A stretch of 64,000 nt of DNA from Sphingomonas sp. BK235 (GTDB lineage: Bacteria > Pseudomonadota > Alphaproteobacteria > Sphingomonadales > Sphingomonadaceae). Below the pieces are notes generated by a model. That model searched no databases, was not told the origin of the DNA, and worked only from the letters and a program-made list of their open reading frames with translations. Position 1 is the stretch's first letter; each line of letters starts with the position of its first letter. Of the stretch, positions 55,239-62,850 are shown piece by piece. Location of the stretch: assembly GCF_004345855.1 (NCBI RefSeq), contig NZ_SLXN01000001.1, forward strand, positions 1,054,001-1,118,000, in the 5' to 3' direction. Position numbers and translations under genes: made by a program.

Positions 55239-55733
55239 CTAACTCGAGACCAGCACCCGCCCCGGTGCCTCGACCCGCCCCGAGAGCGTGCGACGCGTCG
55301 AGTCGCTCAGCACGCGGACGGTCTCACCGAGCCCGCCCGCGTTGAGCGCCTGCCCCGACGTGCTGATCGTCAAGGCGCCGTCACGCAGCACGATCGTCAC
55401 CGGCTCGCCGCGCCGGATCACCTGCGGCGCGCGCAGATCGCCCTCGCGCACGACCGCCCCGGCGGGGAGCCGGCGCGCCGCGGCACGGCCGACGATGTTG
55501 GGCGCCGACAAGGCACCGCGCATCGGCGGTTGGTCCCCCGCGGTCCAGTCGCGCAGGTCCTCGGCCGCGACGATCGCCCCCGCGACCACCGGTCGCGCGA
55601 GCACCGTCACCTCGACGGGACGCTCCAGCCGGGAAACCGGCTCCCGCCCGGTCGGCGCGGCGCCGCCCGCCGAGCCGATGACCAGCAGCGCGCCGACGAG
55701 CAGCGCGTTTGCCGCCTCACGTCGGCGCGTCAC
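55239..55733 (-). CDS. flgA: Flagellar P-ring assembly chaperone FlgA
   Basis: 164-residue periplasmic chaperone for the P-ring protein FlgI. A signal peptide (about 1-26) is followed by the SAF-domain pattern VTVLARPVVAGAIVAAEDLRDW, RRLPAGAVVREGDLRAPQVIRRGEPVTIVL and a C-terminal VRVLSDSTRRTLSGRVEAPGRVLV. The GTG start overlaps the flgG stop by 4 nt. FlgI itself is not in the window. Confidence 0.92.
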   Translation of the reverse strand: MTRRREAANALLVGALLVIGSAGGAAPTGREPVSRLERPVEVTVLARPVVAGAIVAAEDLRDWTAGDQPPMRGALSAPNIVGRAAARRLPAGAVVREGDLRAPQVIRRGEPVTIVLRDGALTISTSGQALNAGGLGETVRVLSDSTRRTLSGRVEAPGRVLVSS

Positions 55734-56515
55734 CGGAGCTGGGTCGTGGTGGCGAGCATCTCGTCGGCGGTCTTCACGATCCGGCTGTTCATCTCATAGG
55801 CGCGCTGCGCGGTGATCAGCGCGGTGATCTCGGCGACCGGGTTGACGTTCGACGATTCGAGATAGCCCTGTTTGAGCAGGCCGAACCCGGTCTGCCCCGG
55901 ATTGGAGACGGTGGGCTGCCCCGAGGCCTCGGTCTCCTTGAACAGGTTCGCGCCGATCGCCTCCAGCCCCGTCTCGTTGACGAAGGTCGCGAGATCGAGC
56001 TGGCCGACGTCCTGCAATTGCGTCTGCTCCGCCATCTTGACCTGAACGAGCCCGGTCGGGCTGATCGCGATCTCGGTCGCGCCGTTCGGGATCGCCATGT
56101 CGGGTTGAACGCGATAGCCGTCGGTGGTCACCACCTCGCCCTGGTCGGACAGTTTGAACGTACCCGCACGCGTATAAGCGATCTCGCCGTTAGGCAGCGC
56201 GATGCGGAAATAACCCTGGCCCTCGATGGCGACGTCGAGCTTGTTCTTGGACTCGCTCAGCGGCCCCTGCTCCAGCACGCGATAGACGCCCGCGGTGCGC
56301 ACACCGCTGCCCAGCTGGATCCCGGCGGGGACGCGCGTGCCGTCGGCGCTGGTGACGGCGCCGGGGCGGCTCACCTGCTCGTAGAGCAGGTCCTCGAACT
56401 CGGGGCGTTGCCGCTTGAACGCCGTGGTGTTCATGTTCGCGATATTGTTGGCGATGACGTCGACGTTGGTCTGCTGGGCGAGCATCCCGCTCGCGCCGAT
56501 GGACAGAGAGCGCAT
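55730..56515 (-). CDS. flgG: Flagellar distal rod protein FlgG
   Basis: 261-residue rod subunit. The N-terminal MRSLSIGASGMLAQQTNVDVIANNIANMNTTAFKRQRPEFEDLLYEQ is the FlgG signature with the ANNIAN rod motif. It carries NKLDVAIEGQGYFRI and a C-terminal ESSNVNPVAEITALITAQRAYEMNSRIVKTADEML. I chose ATG 56515; the upstream frame lacks family similarity. Follows flgF by 31 nt. Confidence 0.97.
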   Translation of the reverse strand: MRSLSIGASGMLAQQTNVDVIANNIANMNTTAFKRQRPEFEDLLYEQVSRPGAVTSADGTRVPAGIQLGSGVRTAGVYRVLEQGPLSESKNKLDVAIEGQGYFRIALPNGEIAYTRAGTFKLSDQGEVVTTDGYRVQPDMAIPNGATEIAISPTGLVQVKMAEQTQLQDVGQLDLATFVNETGLEAIGANLFKETEASGQPTVSNPGQTGFGLLKQGYLESSNVNPVAEITALITAQRAYEMNSRIVKTADEMLATTTQLR

Positions 56516-56546
56516 ATCGTTGTTCCTGTCGTGGAAGGAGAAAGGG

Positions 56547-57293
56547 TCAGTCGGGTTTGGCGAGGCGCGCGATCGCCATCTTGCGCAGCGCATCCACGCC
56601 CGCGGCGGCCTCGCTGGTGCGCTGATAGGCGCGCAGCACCTCGATCATGTTGGTGGTCTCGACGATCGGCTGAACATTCGATCCCTCGACACCGCCGCTG
56701 TGCAGCCGCGTCTCGGCGGCGCCGAGCTGCCGGCCGCCGGCGCCGTTGAGCAATCCATCGCCGCGTTCGGACACGCGCAACTCGTCGAACTGGGTCACCG
56801 CGAGGCGCGCGATCGCGCCCGAGGTGGTCGAGACGGTGCCGTCCTCCGCGATGTGCAGGCTCGCCTGCTCCTCGGACGGCACCGCGATGTGGCGCCCGTT
56901 CTCGTCGAGCAGCGGCGCGCCCGAGGGCGTGCCCAGCTCGCCGTTCGGCAGCAGCGTGACGAAGCCGGCCCGGGTGTAAGCAGTCGCGCCCGCGGCATCC
57001 TCGACCGACAGATAACCCGGTCCTTCGATCATCACGTCGAGCGGGTTGCCGGTGGGCTGGAAGGCACCCGGGCGGGCATCGTGGACCGCACCGAAATCGA
57101 GCACGAAGGATAGCCGCTTGGCATCCTCGATCTGGGCGCGCTGCACGCGCTCCACCTGCTCGCGGAACAAGGCCTGCTCGCGCTTGTACCCGACCGTCGA
57201 ACTATTCGCCATGTTGTTGGCGGTGACATCCAATTGTCGTCGCAATGCGGCCTGGTGGCTGAGCAGCACGTAGGTCGAAACGTCGGTACCCAT
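56547..57293 (-). CDS. flgF: Flagellar proximal rod protein FlgF
   Basis: 248-residue rod subunit related to FlgG: N-terminal STYVLLSHQAALRRQLDVTANNMANSSTVGYKRE, NPLDVMIEGPGYLSVE in the middle and the C-terminal GVEGSNVQPIVETTNMIEVLRAYQRTSEA. First gene of the minus-strand flagellar operon, divergent from fliL across 160 nt. Other rod and hook genes must lie elsewhere. Confidence 0.95.
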   Translation of the reverse strand: MGTDVSTYVLLSHQAALRRQLDVTANNMANSSTVGYKREQALFREQVERVQRAQIEDAKRLSFVLDFGAVHDARPGAFQPTGNPLDVMIEGPGYLSVEDAAGATAYTRAGFVTLLPNGELGTPSGAPLLDENGRHIAVPSEEQASLHIAEDGTVSTTSGAIARLAVTQFDELRVSERGDGLLNGAGGRQLGAAETRLHSGGVEGSNVQPIVETTNMIEVLRAYQRTSEAAAGVDALRKMAIARLAKPD

Positions 57294-57396
57294 TCCTGTC
57301 TCTCGCTCGCCTGTCGTTACGCTGCGGGCTGCCGGGTCGCTGGACCGGCACGCACCGAAATCTGTCGTGCGCCGGCAACTGCCCGATCCTCGCCCC

Positions 57397-57402
57397 TATA
57401 AT
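57397..57402 (+). promoter_or_regulatory. TATAAT -10 candidate for the fliL operon
   Basis: A perfect TATAAT hexamer 51 nt before the fliL ATG, rare in such GC-rich DNA. No good -35 lies 17 nt upstream, which would fit activator-dependent transcription. I found no CtrA box or sigma-54 GG/GC pair in 57294-57453. Confidence 0.35.
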
Positions 57403-57453
57403 AGGACCAACCGGGCCGGGTGGTGGGGCGCTGCCCGAAATTCGGCGACAAGC

Positions 57454-57975
57454 ATGAGGTATGACGTGGCAGAACGAGCCGACGTGTTGAAATTCGATCG
57501 CGGTCGCCGCGCGCCGGTGTCACCGCCGGCGACCGAGAGCCGACGCACCGCACTGGTCGCGACCGGGGTGGTGCTCGGGCTCCTGCTGCTGCTCACCGGC
57601 GTGCTCTGGATGGCCGATGCCTGGCCGTTCGGCAGCGACGCCGCCGCGGTGGGCGAGGGGGAGATCAACGCGGCGCGCTACGTCGACGTCCCGCCGATGG
57701 TGGTGACGCTACGCAGCGCGGACGGGCGACAGCATTTCCTGAAGCTGCACTTCGTCATCGTCGCCGCCAACAGCGGTCAGGTGGCGCGCATCAACGCGTC
57801 CATGCCGTTGATCCTGGACACGCTGCAATCCTTCCTGCGCGAGCTGCGGCCCGAGGATCTGAACGGCTCGGCCGCGGTGTTCCGCGTCAAGGAAGAGATC
57901 CTCGTCCGGTTGCGCGACGTGCTGGGGCGTGACCGCGTCAACGAGGTGCTGGTGCAGGACCTGATCGAACAATGA
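57454..57975 (+). CDS. fliL: Flagellar basal-body protein FliL
   Basis: 173-residue single-pass inner-membrane protein that supports the stator. Cytoplasmic N-terminus, one TM helix (ALVATGVVLGLLLLLTGVLWMADAW, about 33-57), and a periplasmic FliL domain (YVDVPPMVVTLRSADGRQHFLKLHFVIV ... LILDTLQSFLRELRPEDLNGSAAVFRVKEEILVRL). ATG at 57454; a GTG at 57466 with GAGG upstream is an alternative. Its stop overlaps the fliM ATG. Confidence 0.93.
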   Translation: MRYDVAERADVLKFDRGRRAPVSPPATESRRTALVATGVVLGLLLLLTGVLWMADAWPFGSDAAAVGEGEINAARYVDVPPMVVTLRSADGRQHFLKLHFVIVAANSGQVARINASMPLILDTLQSFLRELRPEDLNGSAAVFRVKEEILVRLRDVLGRDRVNEVLVQDLIEQ

Positions 57976-59312
57976 GCGGCGGCAAGGAACCCCGGCCGGC
58001 CGGCAGCCCCGCCCCGCTCCGTCCCGAGAACGCCGCTACCGCCCCGCGTGAGCGAGGCGCTGGCCAAGGCGCGAGTGCGGGGGCGGCGTCTCCCCCGACC
58101 GCGCGACCGGCACCAGGCCAACGGCCCGCGGCGACGCCGCCCGCGCGTTCCGCGCCGCTCCCGCCGACACGGGATCCTGCAGCCAGCGCCGACAAGACCT
58201 CGCCGGCCGCAGACGCGCAGGCGCCGACGACACCCGCCGCGCCTCCGGCGCCGCCCGCGGACGCCGCGAGCGCGCCATCAGCGCTCGTGACGGAGCCGGT
58301 CAGCGACGCGGGCGGGGCAGCCGACGCGGTGACCCGCGACGGGGACGATCTCGCGAACGAAACGTTCGACCAGGCGAGCATCGACGCCTTATTCGGGATC
58401 GAGAGCGCTCCGCGTCCCGCCAGGCGCACGGGCCTGCGCGCGCTGATCGAAGCGGATGTCGCGCATCACGAACGCCTGCCGATGCTCGAGATCGTGTGCG
58501 AGCGCATGGTGCGTACCTTCGGCACGAGCATGCGCAACCTCACCTCGGACTCGCTCGACGTGCATACCGAGCAGGTGCGCACCAGTCGGTTCGCCGACTT
58601 CATGAACCATCTGCCGCTGCCCGCGATGATCGGCGTCTTTCGCGCGAAGCAATGGGGCAATTACGGTCTGATGACCGTGGATTCGTCGCTCGTCTATGCG
58701 GTGGTCGACTCGCTGCTCGGCGGGCGCCGCGTGACGCAGCAGTTGCGCATCGACGGCCGCGCCTTCACCGCGATCGAGACCCATCTGGTCGGCCGGATGA
58801 TCCAGCAGACGCTCGACGATTTCGCTTATTCCTTCGCCGCGATCGAACCGGTCGACTTCCAGCTCGAGCGCGTCGAGGTGACGCCGCGCTTCGCCGCGAT
58901 CGCGGCGCCCACCAACCTCACCGCGGTGGCCAGCTTCCGTATCGACATGGAAGGGCGCGGCGGTCGCTTCAACCTGGTGCTGCCCTTCGCCACGCTCGAG
59001 CCGGTCCGCGAGAAGCTGCTCCAGCGCTTCGTCGGCGAGAAGCTCGGCCGCGACACGATGTGGGAGGCGCATATGGCCGACCAGCTGCTCCGCACCGAGG
59101 TGCAGGTGGAGGCGGTGCTGGGCGAGAAGGAGATGCGCGTCGACGAGTATCTCGCGCTGGCCGCGGGACGGACGATCAGCCTCGATCGCGCCCCCGACAG
59201 CGACGTGGTGCTCGAATGCGGCGGCGTCCCGCTCGCCGCCGGGCGGATCGGTACGCACAGCGCGCTCGCCGCGGTGCAGCTCTCCACCGCGGTCCGCGAG
59301 GTGGCACGATGA
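57972..59312 (+). CDS. fliM: Flagellar switch protein FliM with long N-terminal extension
   Basis: 446-residue C-ring switch component. The CheY-binding motif normally near residue 5 appears here as TFDQASIDALFG at 131-142, preceded by about 130 residues rich in Pro, Ala and Thr. The rest is normal: middle CheC-like domain (HERLPMLEIVCERMVRTFGTSMRNLTSDSLDV, FNLVLPFATLEPVREKLL) and C-terminal SpoA domain (VEAVLGEKEMRVDEYLALAAGRTISLD). The ATG overlaps the fliL stop; a GTG near codon 120 could give a standard-length protein. Confidence 0.93.
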   Translation: MSGGKEPRPAGSPAPLRPENAATAPRERGAGQGASAGAASPPTARPAPGQRPAATPPARSAPLPPTRDPAASADKTSPAADAQAPTTPAAPPAPPADAASAPSALVTEPVSDAGGAADAVTRDGDDLANETFDQASIDALFGIESAPRPARRTGLRALIEADVAHHERLPMLEIVCERMVRTFGTSMRNLTSDSLDVHTEQVRTSRFADFMNHLPLPAMIGVFRAKQWGNYGLMTVDSSLVYAVVDSLLGGRRVTQQLRIDGRAFTAIETHLVGRMIQQTLDDFAYSFAAIEPVDFQLERVEVTPRFAAIAAPTNLTAVASFRIDMEGRGGRFNLVLPFATLEPVREKLLQRFVGEKLGRDTMWEAHMADQLLRTEVQVEAVLGEKEMRVDEYLALAAGRTISLDRAPDSDVVLECGGVPLAAGRIGTHSALAAVQLSTAVREVAR

Positions 59313-59893
59313 TCGACGCCTTCCTGGTGACCAACATCGTCACCTCGCTGCTGTGCGCGGGCGTGCTGGTGCAGACCGTGCGACTCTCGCGCGCGGTGCG
59401 CACCCTGCGGCAGTCGGGACTGGTCGACGTGGTGCAGACGCTGGAAGCGGCGACCGCCGCGTCGCAGCAGGCATTGTCTGCCTTGGGAACGGTGCTGGCG
59501 ACCGACGGGCCGACACTCGACGCGGCGGTGCGTGACGGTCGCGCGGTCCGCGACCAGCTACACGCGCTGCGCGACGAGCTGTCGCTGATGATCGACATCG
59601 GCAATGGAGTCGCCGACCGCATCCTCGCCGCGGCCGACACCGGCAAGGCCGCACGACACCCCGCCGACGCGGCGGTGCCGTTGAACGGAGCGACGGCGCC
59701 TGACCGGCAGCCGTCGCCTGCACCGGCCGAGAGCGGGGCCGAGGGTGACGCGCCACCGAAGCGCGCGACCGCCCGTCTGAAGGACAACGACGAGGCAGCG
59801 GCGCACGACACGTCCGGCGGCGAGCCGCCTGCCGCGAGCGCGGCCAACGGTGCGGCGACGGATGTGGCGCTCGTCGAGGGGACAGGATCGTGA
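59309..59893 (+). CDS. DUF6468-like flagellar-cluster membrane protein
   Basis: 194 residues: one N-terminal TM helix ([17 protein letters not shown], about 9-25), a helical cytoplasmic segment ([21 protein letters not shown] ... [19 protein letters not shown], to about 115), and an acidic low-complexity tail. Size, topology and position between fliM and a MotE-like gene fit the DUF6468 family of alphaproteobacterial flagellar loci (family assignment from memory). The ATG overlaps the fliM stop. Confidence 0.6.
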   Translation: MIDAFLVTNIVTSLLCAGVLVQTVRLSRAVRTLRQSGLVDVVQTLEAATAASQQALSALGTVLATDGPTLDAAVRDGRAVRDQLHALRDELSLMIDIGNGVADRILAAADTGKAARHPADAAVPLNGATAPDRQPSPAPAESGAEGDAPPKRATARLKDNDEAAAHDTSGGEPPAASAANGAATDVALVEGTGS

Positions 59894-60738
59894 AGGATCG
59901 CGGCGGTATGACGATGGATGCCGGATCGAAGCCGGGGAGCGTGGCGCCTATCGCAGAACTGAAGCCGGGCGGGCGCGGCTGGCGGTCGCGGCTGCTGCGT
60001 CCCTCGCTGCTGACGCTGACCGCGGGCGCCGCGGCGGCGTCGACGATCGCCCACGCGCTCGCCGGCGTCTCCGGCGGGGAAGCGGCGACCGACAATCGCT
60101 TCGGCAATCAGATCGCGCAGAGCATCAGCGAGCGCGATCAGGCGCTCGCGCGCCGGACCCAGGCGGCGGAGCTGCGCGAGCAGAGCGCGCTCGCGCTCGA
60201 ACAGCGCGTTCAGGCACAGTTGAACGCGCGTCGGTCCGGCGGGGCCAGCGCCGGCAACGCGGGCAGTGATGCGAGCGCGACCCCGGTCGACGATCTCGCG
60301 CATGTCTATCAGGCGATGAAACCCAATCGCGCCGCGCCGGTGTTCGCCGCACTCGACATCGATCTTCAGGCGCAGGTCGCGCGGCGGATGCGCGGGCGAT
60401 CGCTGGCGATGATGATGGGCGCCATGTCGCCCGCCGCGGCGATGCGGCTCAGCACCGCGCTGGCGGGGCGCGCGCCGCCCGATCTGCCGCTGGCGCAGCA
60501 GCGCGTCGCCACGGCGGCCGGGATCGCACCGGTCGCGGCCGCACCGGCGCCCCGCCCCCGCCCCACCCATCCCGCGACGCCGCCGACCGACCCGCGTCCC
60601 ACCACCGTGACGCTTCGGCCGCAGGTCGCCGCCCCGCGAGTCACGCGGCCGGCGCCGGCCTCAGGCGATGCGGCCGGTGGCTTCGCGTCACGACAGGATG
60701 GGCCGGTCACAGCGGCCTCGCCGCGGCCGCCCGCCTGA
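59890..60738 (+). CDS. MotE-like flagellar motor chaperone
   Basis: 282 residues. One N-terminal hydrophobic segment ([20 protein letters not shown], about 41-60) is followed by a coiled coil rich in Gln/Arg/Glu ([33 protein letters not shown]). An MgtE-N/FliG-like helical repeat follows ([53 protein letters not shown]), then a Pro/Ala-rich tail. This layout matches MotE, which assists MotC/stator assembly in alphaproteobacteria. GTG start overlaps the previous stop by 4 nt. Last gene of the plus-strand flagellar operon here. Confidence 0.7.
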   Translation: MKDRGGMTMDAGSKPGSVAPIAELKPGGRGWRSRLLRPSLLTLTAGAAAASTIAHALAGVSGGEAATDNRFGNQIAQSISERDQALARRTQAAELREQSALALEQRVQAQLNARRSGGASAGNAGSDASATPVDDLAHVYQAMKPNRAAPVFAALDIDLQAQVARRMRGRSLAMMMGAMSPAAAMRLSTALAGRAPPDLPLAQQRVATAAGIAPVAAAPAPRPRPTHPATPPTDPRPTTVTLRPQVAAPRVTRPAPASGDAAGGFASRQDGPVTAASPRPPA

Positions 60739-60740
60739 GC

Positions 60741-60760
60741 GGCCGCTCGGCCGGGCGGCC
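60741..60760. terminator. GC-rich hairpin between converging operons
   Basis: GGCCGC (60741-60746) with GCGGCC (60755-60760), an 8-nt loop, in the 37-nt gap between the MotE-like stop and the hydroxypyruvate isomerase stop. Likely shared terminator; no T-tract. Confidence 0.4.
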
Positions 60761-60775
60761 GGTCGGCGCGCCCGG

Positions 60776-61564
60776 TCAGGCCGGCGACAGATAGGACGAT
60801 GCCCAGCCCAGCCCGGCCTCGGTCCCGGCGGCGGGGGCATATTCGCAGCCGATCCAGCCGGCGTAACCGAGCGAGTCGATATAGGGGAGCAGCCAGCCAT
60901 AATTGATCTCGCCGTCGCGCGGCTCGTGGCGGCCGGGATTGCCCGCGATCTGGATATGGCCGATCTGCGGTAGCAGCCGCTCGATCGAGCGTGCGACGTC
61001 GCCCTCCATGATCTGGAGATGGTAGACGTCGAACAGGAGCTTGACGTTGTCGCGCTCGACCGCTTCGATCACCTCGATCACGGAGGCCGAGCGATCGTAG
61101 AAATAGCCGGGAACGTCGACGCGGGTGTTGATCGGTTCGAGCACCAGCGTGATCTTCTCCGCTGCGGCGCGGTCGGCGGCGTGGCGGACGTTGCTGACCA
61201 ACGCGCGCGTCCAGGCGGCGCGATCCGCCTCAGGCGGGATCTTCCCCGCCATCGCATGCAAGGTCGTGCACCCGGTGGCGCGCGCATAAGCGAGCGCCTG
61301 TTCGACGCCGCGCTCGAACTCATCGGTACGCGCGGGATCCGCAGCGAAGCCGCGCTCCCCCGCGGCCCAATTCCCCGCGGGAAGGTTGAACAGCGCGACG
61401 GCCAATCCATGCCGCCGCGCCGCCTCCGCCACGTCCGCCGCGGCCTCGTCGTAAGGCGAGACGAACTCGACCGCGTCGAATCCCGCCGCCGCGGCGGCCG
61501 CGAAGCGATCGAGGAAGGGTCGGTCGGTGAACAGCATCGAAAGGTTGGCGGCCAGCCGGATCAT
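60776..61564 (-). CDS. hyi: Hydroxypyruvate isomerase
   Basis: 262-residue xylose-isomerase-like TIM barrel converting hydroxypyruvate and tartronate semialdehyde. RLAANLSMLFTDRPFLDRFAAAAAAGFDAVEFVSPYD is the Hyi N-terminus; metal ligands are expected in VLEPINTRVDVPGYF (Glu), LFDVYHLQIMEGD (Asp), GHIQIAGNPGRHEPRDGEINY and GCEYAP (Glu). It overlaps the glycerate kinase gene by 4 nt: isomerase and kinase together lead tartronate semialdehyde or hydroxypyruvate toward 2-phosphoglycerate, though a reductase is also needed and is not visible here. Confidence 0.92.
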   Translation of the reverse strand: MIRLAANLSMLFTDRPFLDRFAAAAAAGFDAVEFVSPYDEAAADVAEAARRHGLAVALFNLPAGNWAAGERGFAADPARTDEFERGVEQALAYARATGCTTLHAMAGKIPPEADRAAWTRALVSNVRHAADRAAAEKITLVLEPINTRVDVPGYFYDRSASVIEVIEAVERDNVKLLFDVYHLQIMEGDVARSIERLLPQIGHIQIAGNPGRHEPRDGEINYGWLLPYIDSLGYAGWIGCEYAPAAGTEAGLGWASSYLSPA

Positions 61565-62850
61565 GGTCTTTCTCCCGGCAGCACCAGCACTGCCCTGAAA
61601 TCATTGACGTTCGTTCGCGTCGGACCGGTGACGATCAGGTCCCCCAGCCGGTCGAACAATGTCGCACTATCATGGCCGGCCAATCGCGCGCGCGCATCCT
61701 CGCCGACCGCGGCGGCGCGCGCGACGGTGTCGGGAGCGATCAGCGCACCGGCCGCGCGGCTACCGCCATCCTCGCCGTCGGTGTCCGCCGACAAGGCCCA
61801 GACGCGCGGATCGCCGTCGAGCGCGCAGGCCAGCGCCAGCGCGAATTCGGTGTTGCGCCCGCCACGGCCCGCGGCCGCGCCGGCGAGCGTCACCACCGTC
61901 TCGCCGCCCGACAGCAGCACCGTCGGCACGCCCACCGGGCGGCGCGCGCGTGCCGCCATCTCGCGCCCGAGCGCGACGCTCTCCCCCTCCAGATCATCGC
62001 CGAGCACGATCGGCTCGAGTCCCAGCGCGCGCGCCGCGGTCGCCGCGGCGGCCAGCATCGCCGCCGGGGTACTCGCCAGCCGCATCTCCGTCGCGCCGAC
62101 CGGCTCCGGGGCGGGCAGGACGCAGCCGAGCCGCGCCGCGACCGCGGGAGGCAGCCGGTCACCCAGCAGCGCGACCACGGGGGAGAGGTCCACCTGCGTC
62201 GTCGTGTCGGGCAGCGAGGGGCCGGACGCGATCGAGGCGACGTCGTCGCCCGGGATATCGCTGATCGCGATCGTCACGACGCGCGCGGGCTGCGCCGCGG
62301 CGAGCAGCTTGCCGCCCTTGATCGCGGACAGACGGCGGCGCACCATGTTCATGGTCTTGATGTCGAGCCCGGAGGAGAGCAGCAGCCGGCTGACCTCCTG
62401 CTTGTCCGCGAGCGTGATCCCCGGCGCGGGCAGCGCGAGCACCGATGAGCCGCCGCCCGAGATCAGCACCAGGACGAGGTCGTCGGCCTTTAGTCCGTCG
62501 ACCGCGGCGAGCACCGCGCGCGCCGCCGCCTCGCTCGCCGCATCGGGTACCGGATGCGCGGCCTCGCGCACCGCGATGCGTCCGGCGGGCGCGGCATAAC
62601 CGTAAGGCACCACCACCACGCCGGAAAGATCGACGTCGCGCCATGCCGCGTCCACCGCCGCCGCCATCGACGCCGCCGCCTTGCCCGCGCCGACCACGAT
62701 GCAACGCCCGCGCGGCGCCTCGGGCAGATGCGGCGGCAGCACCACCGCCGGGTCGGCGCTCGCCACCGCGGCCTCGAACAACCGTCGCAGCGCGCGGCGC
62801 GCCGCGGCATCGTCCCAGGCGGCGATCGGCGAGAGCGGCTGGACGGTCAT
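61561..62850 (-). CDS. Glycerate 2-kinase (MOFRL family)
   Basis: 429-residue type 2 glycerate kinase (GckA/TtuD-like) that phosphorylates glycerate. GRCIVVGAGKAAASMAAA is at about 50, LVLISGGGSSVLALPAPGITLADKQEVSRLLL in the DUF4147 domain, and ISDIPGDDVASIASGPSLPD; the C-terminal MOFRL domain has VLLSGGETVV, AGRGGRNTEFAL and SADTDGEDGGSRAAGALI. ATG at 62850 overlaps the upstream gene by 4 nt. Part of a sugar-acid operon with hyi. Confidence 0.94.
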   Translation of the reverse strand: MTVQPLSPIAAWDDAAARRALRRLFEAAVASADPAVVLPPHLPEAPRGRCIVVGAGKAAASMAAAVDAAWRDVDLSGVVVVPYGYAAPAGRIAVREAAHPVPDAASEAAARAVLAAVDGLKADDLVLVLISGGGSSVLALPAPGITLADKQEVSRLLLSSGLDIKTMNMVRRRLSAIKGGKLLAAAQPARVVTIAISDIPGDDVASIASGPSLPDTTTQVDLSPVVALLGDRLPPAVAARLGCVLPAPEPVGATEMRLASTPAAMLAAAATAARALGLEPIVLGDDLEGESVALGREMAARARRPVGVPTVLLSGGETVVTLAGAAAGRGGRNTEFALALACALDGDPRVWALSADTDGEDGGSRAAGALIAPDTVARAAAVGEDARARLAGHDSATLFDRLGDLIVTGPTRTNVNDFRAVLVLPGERP

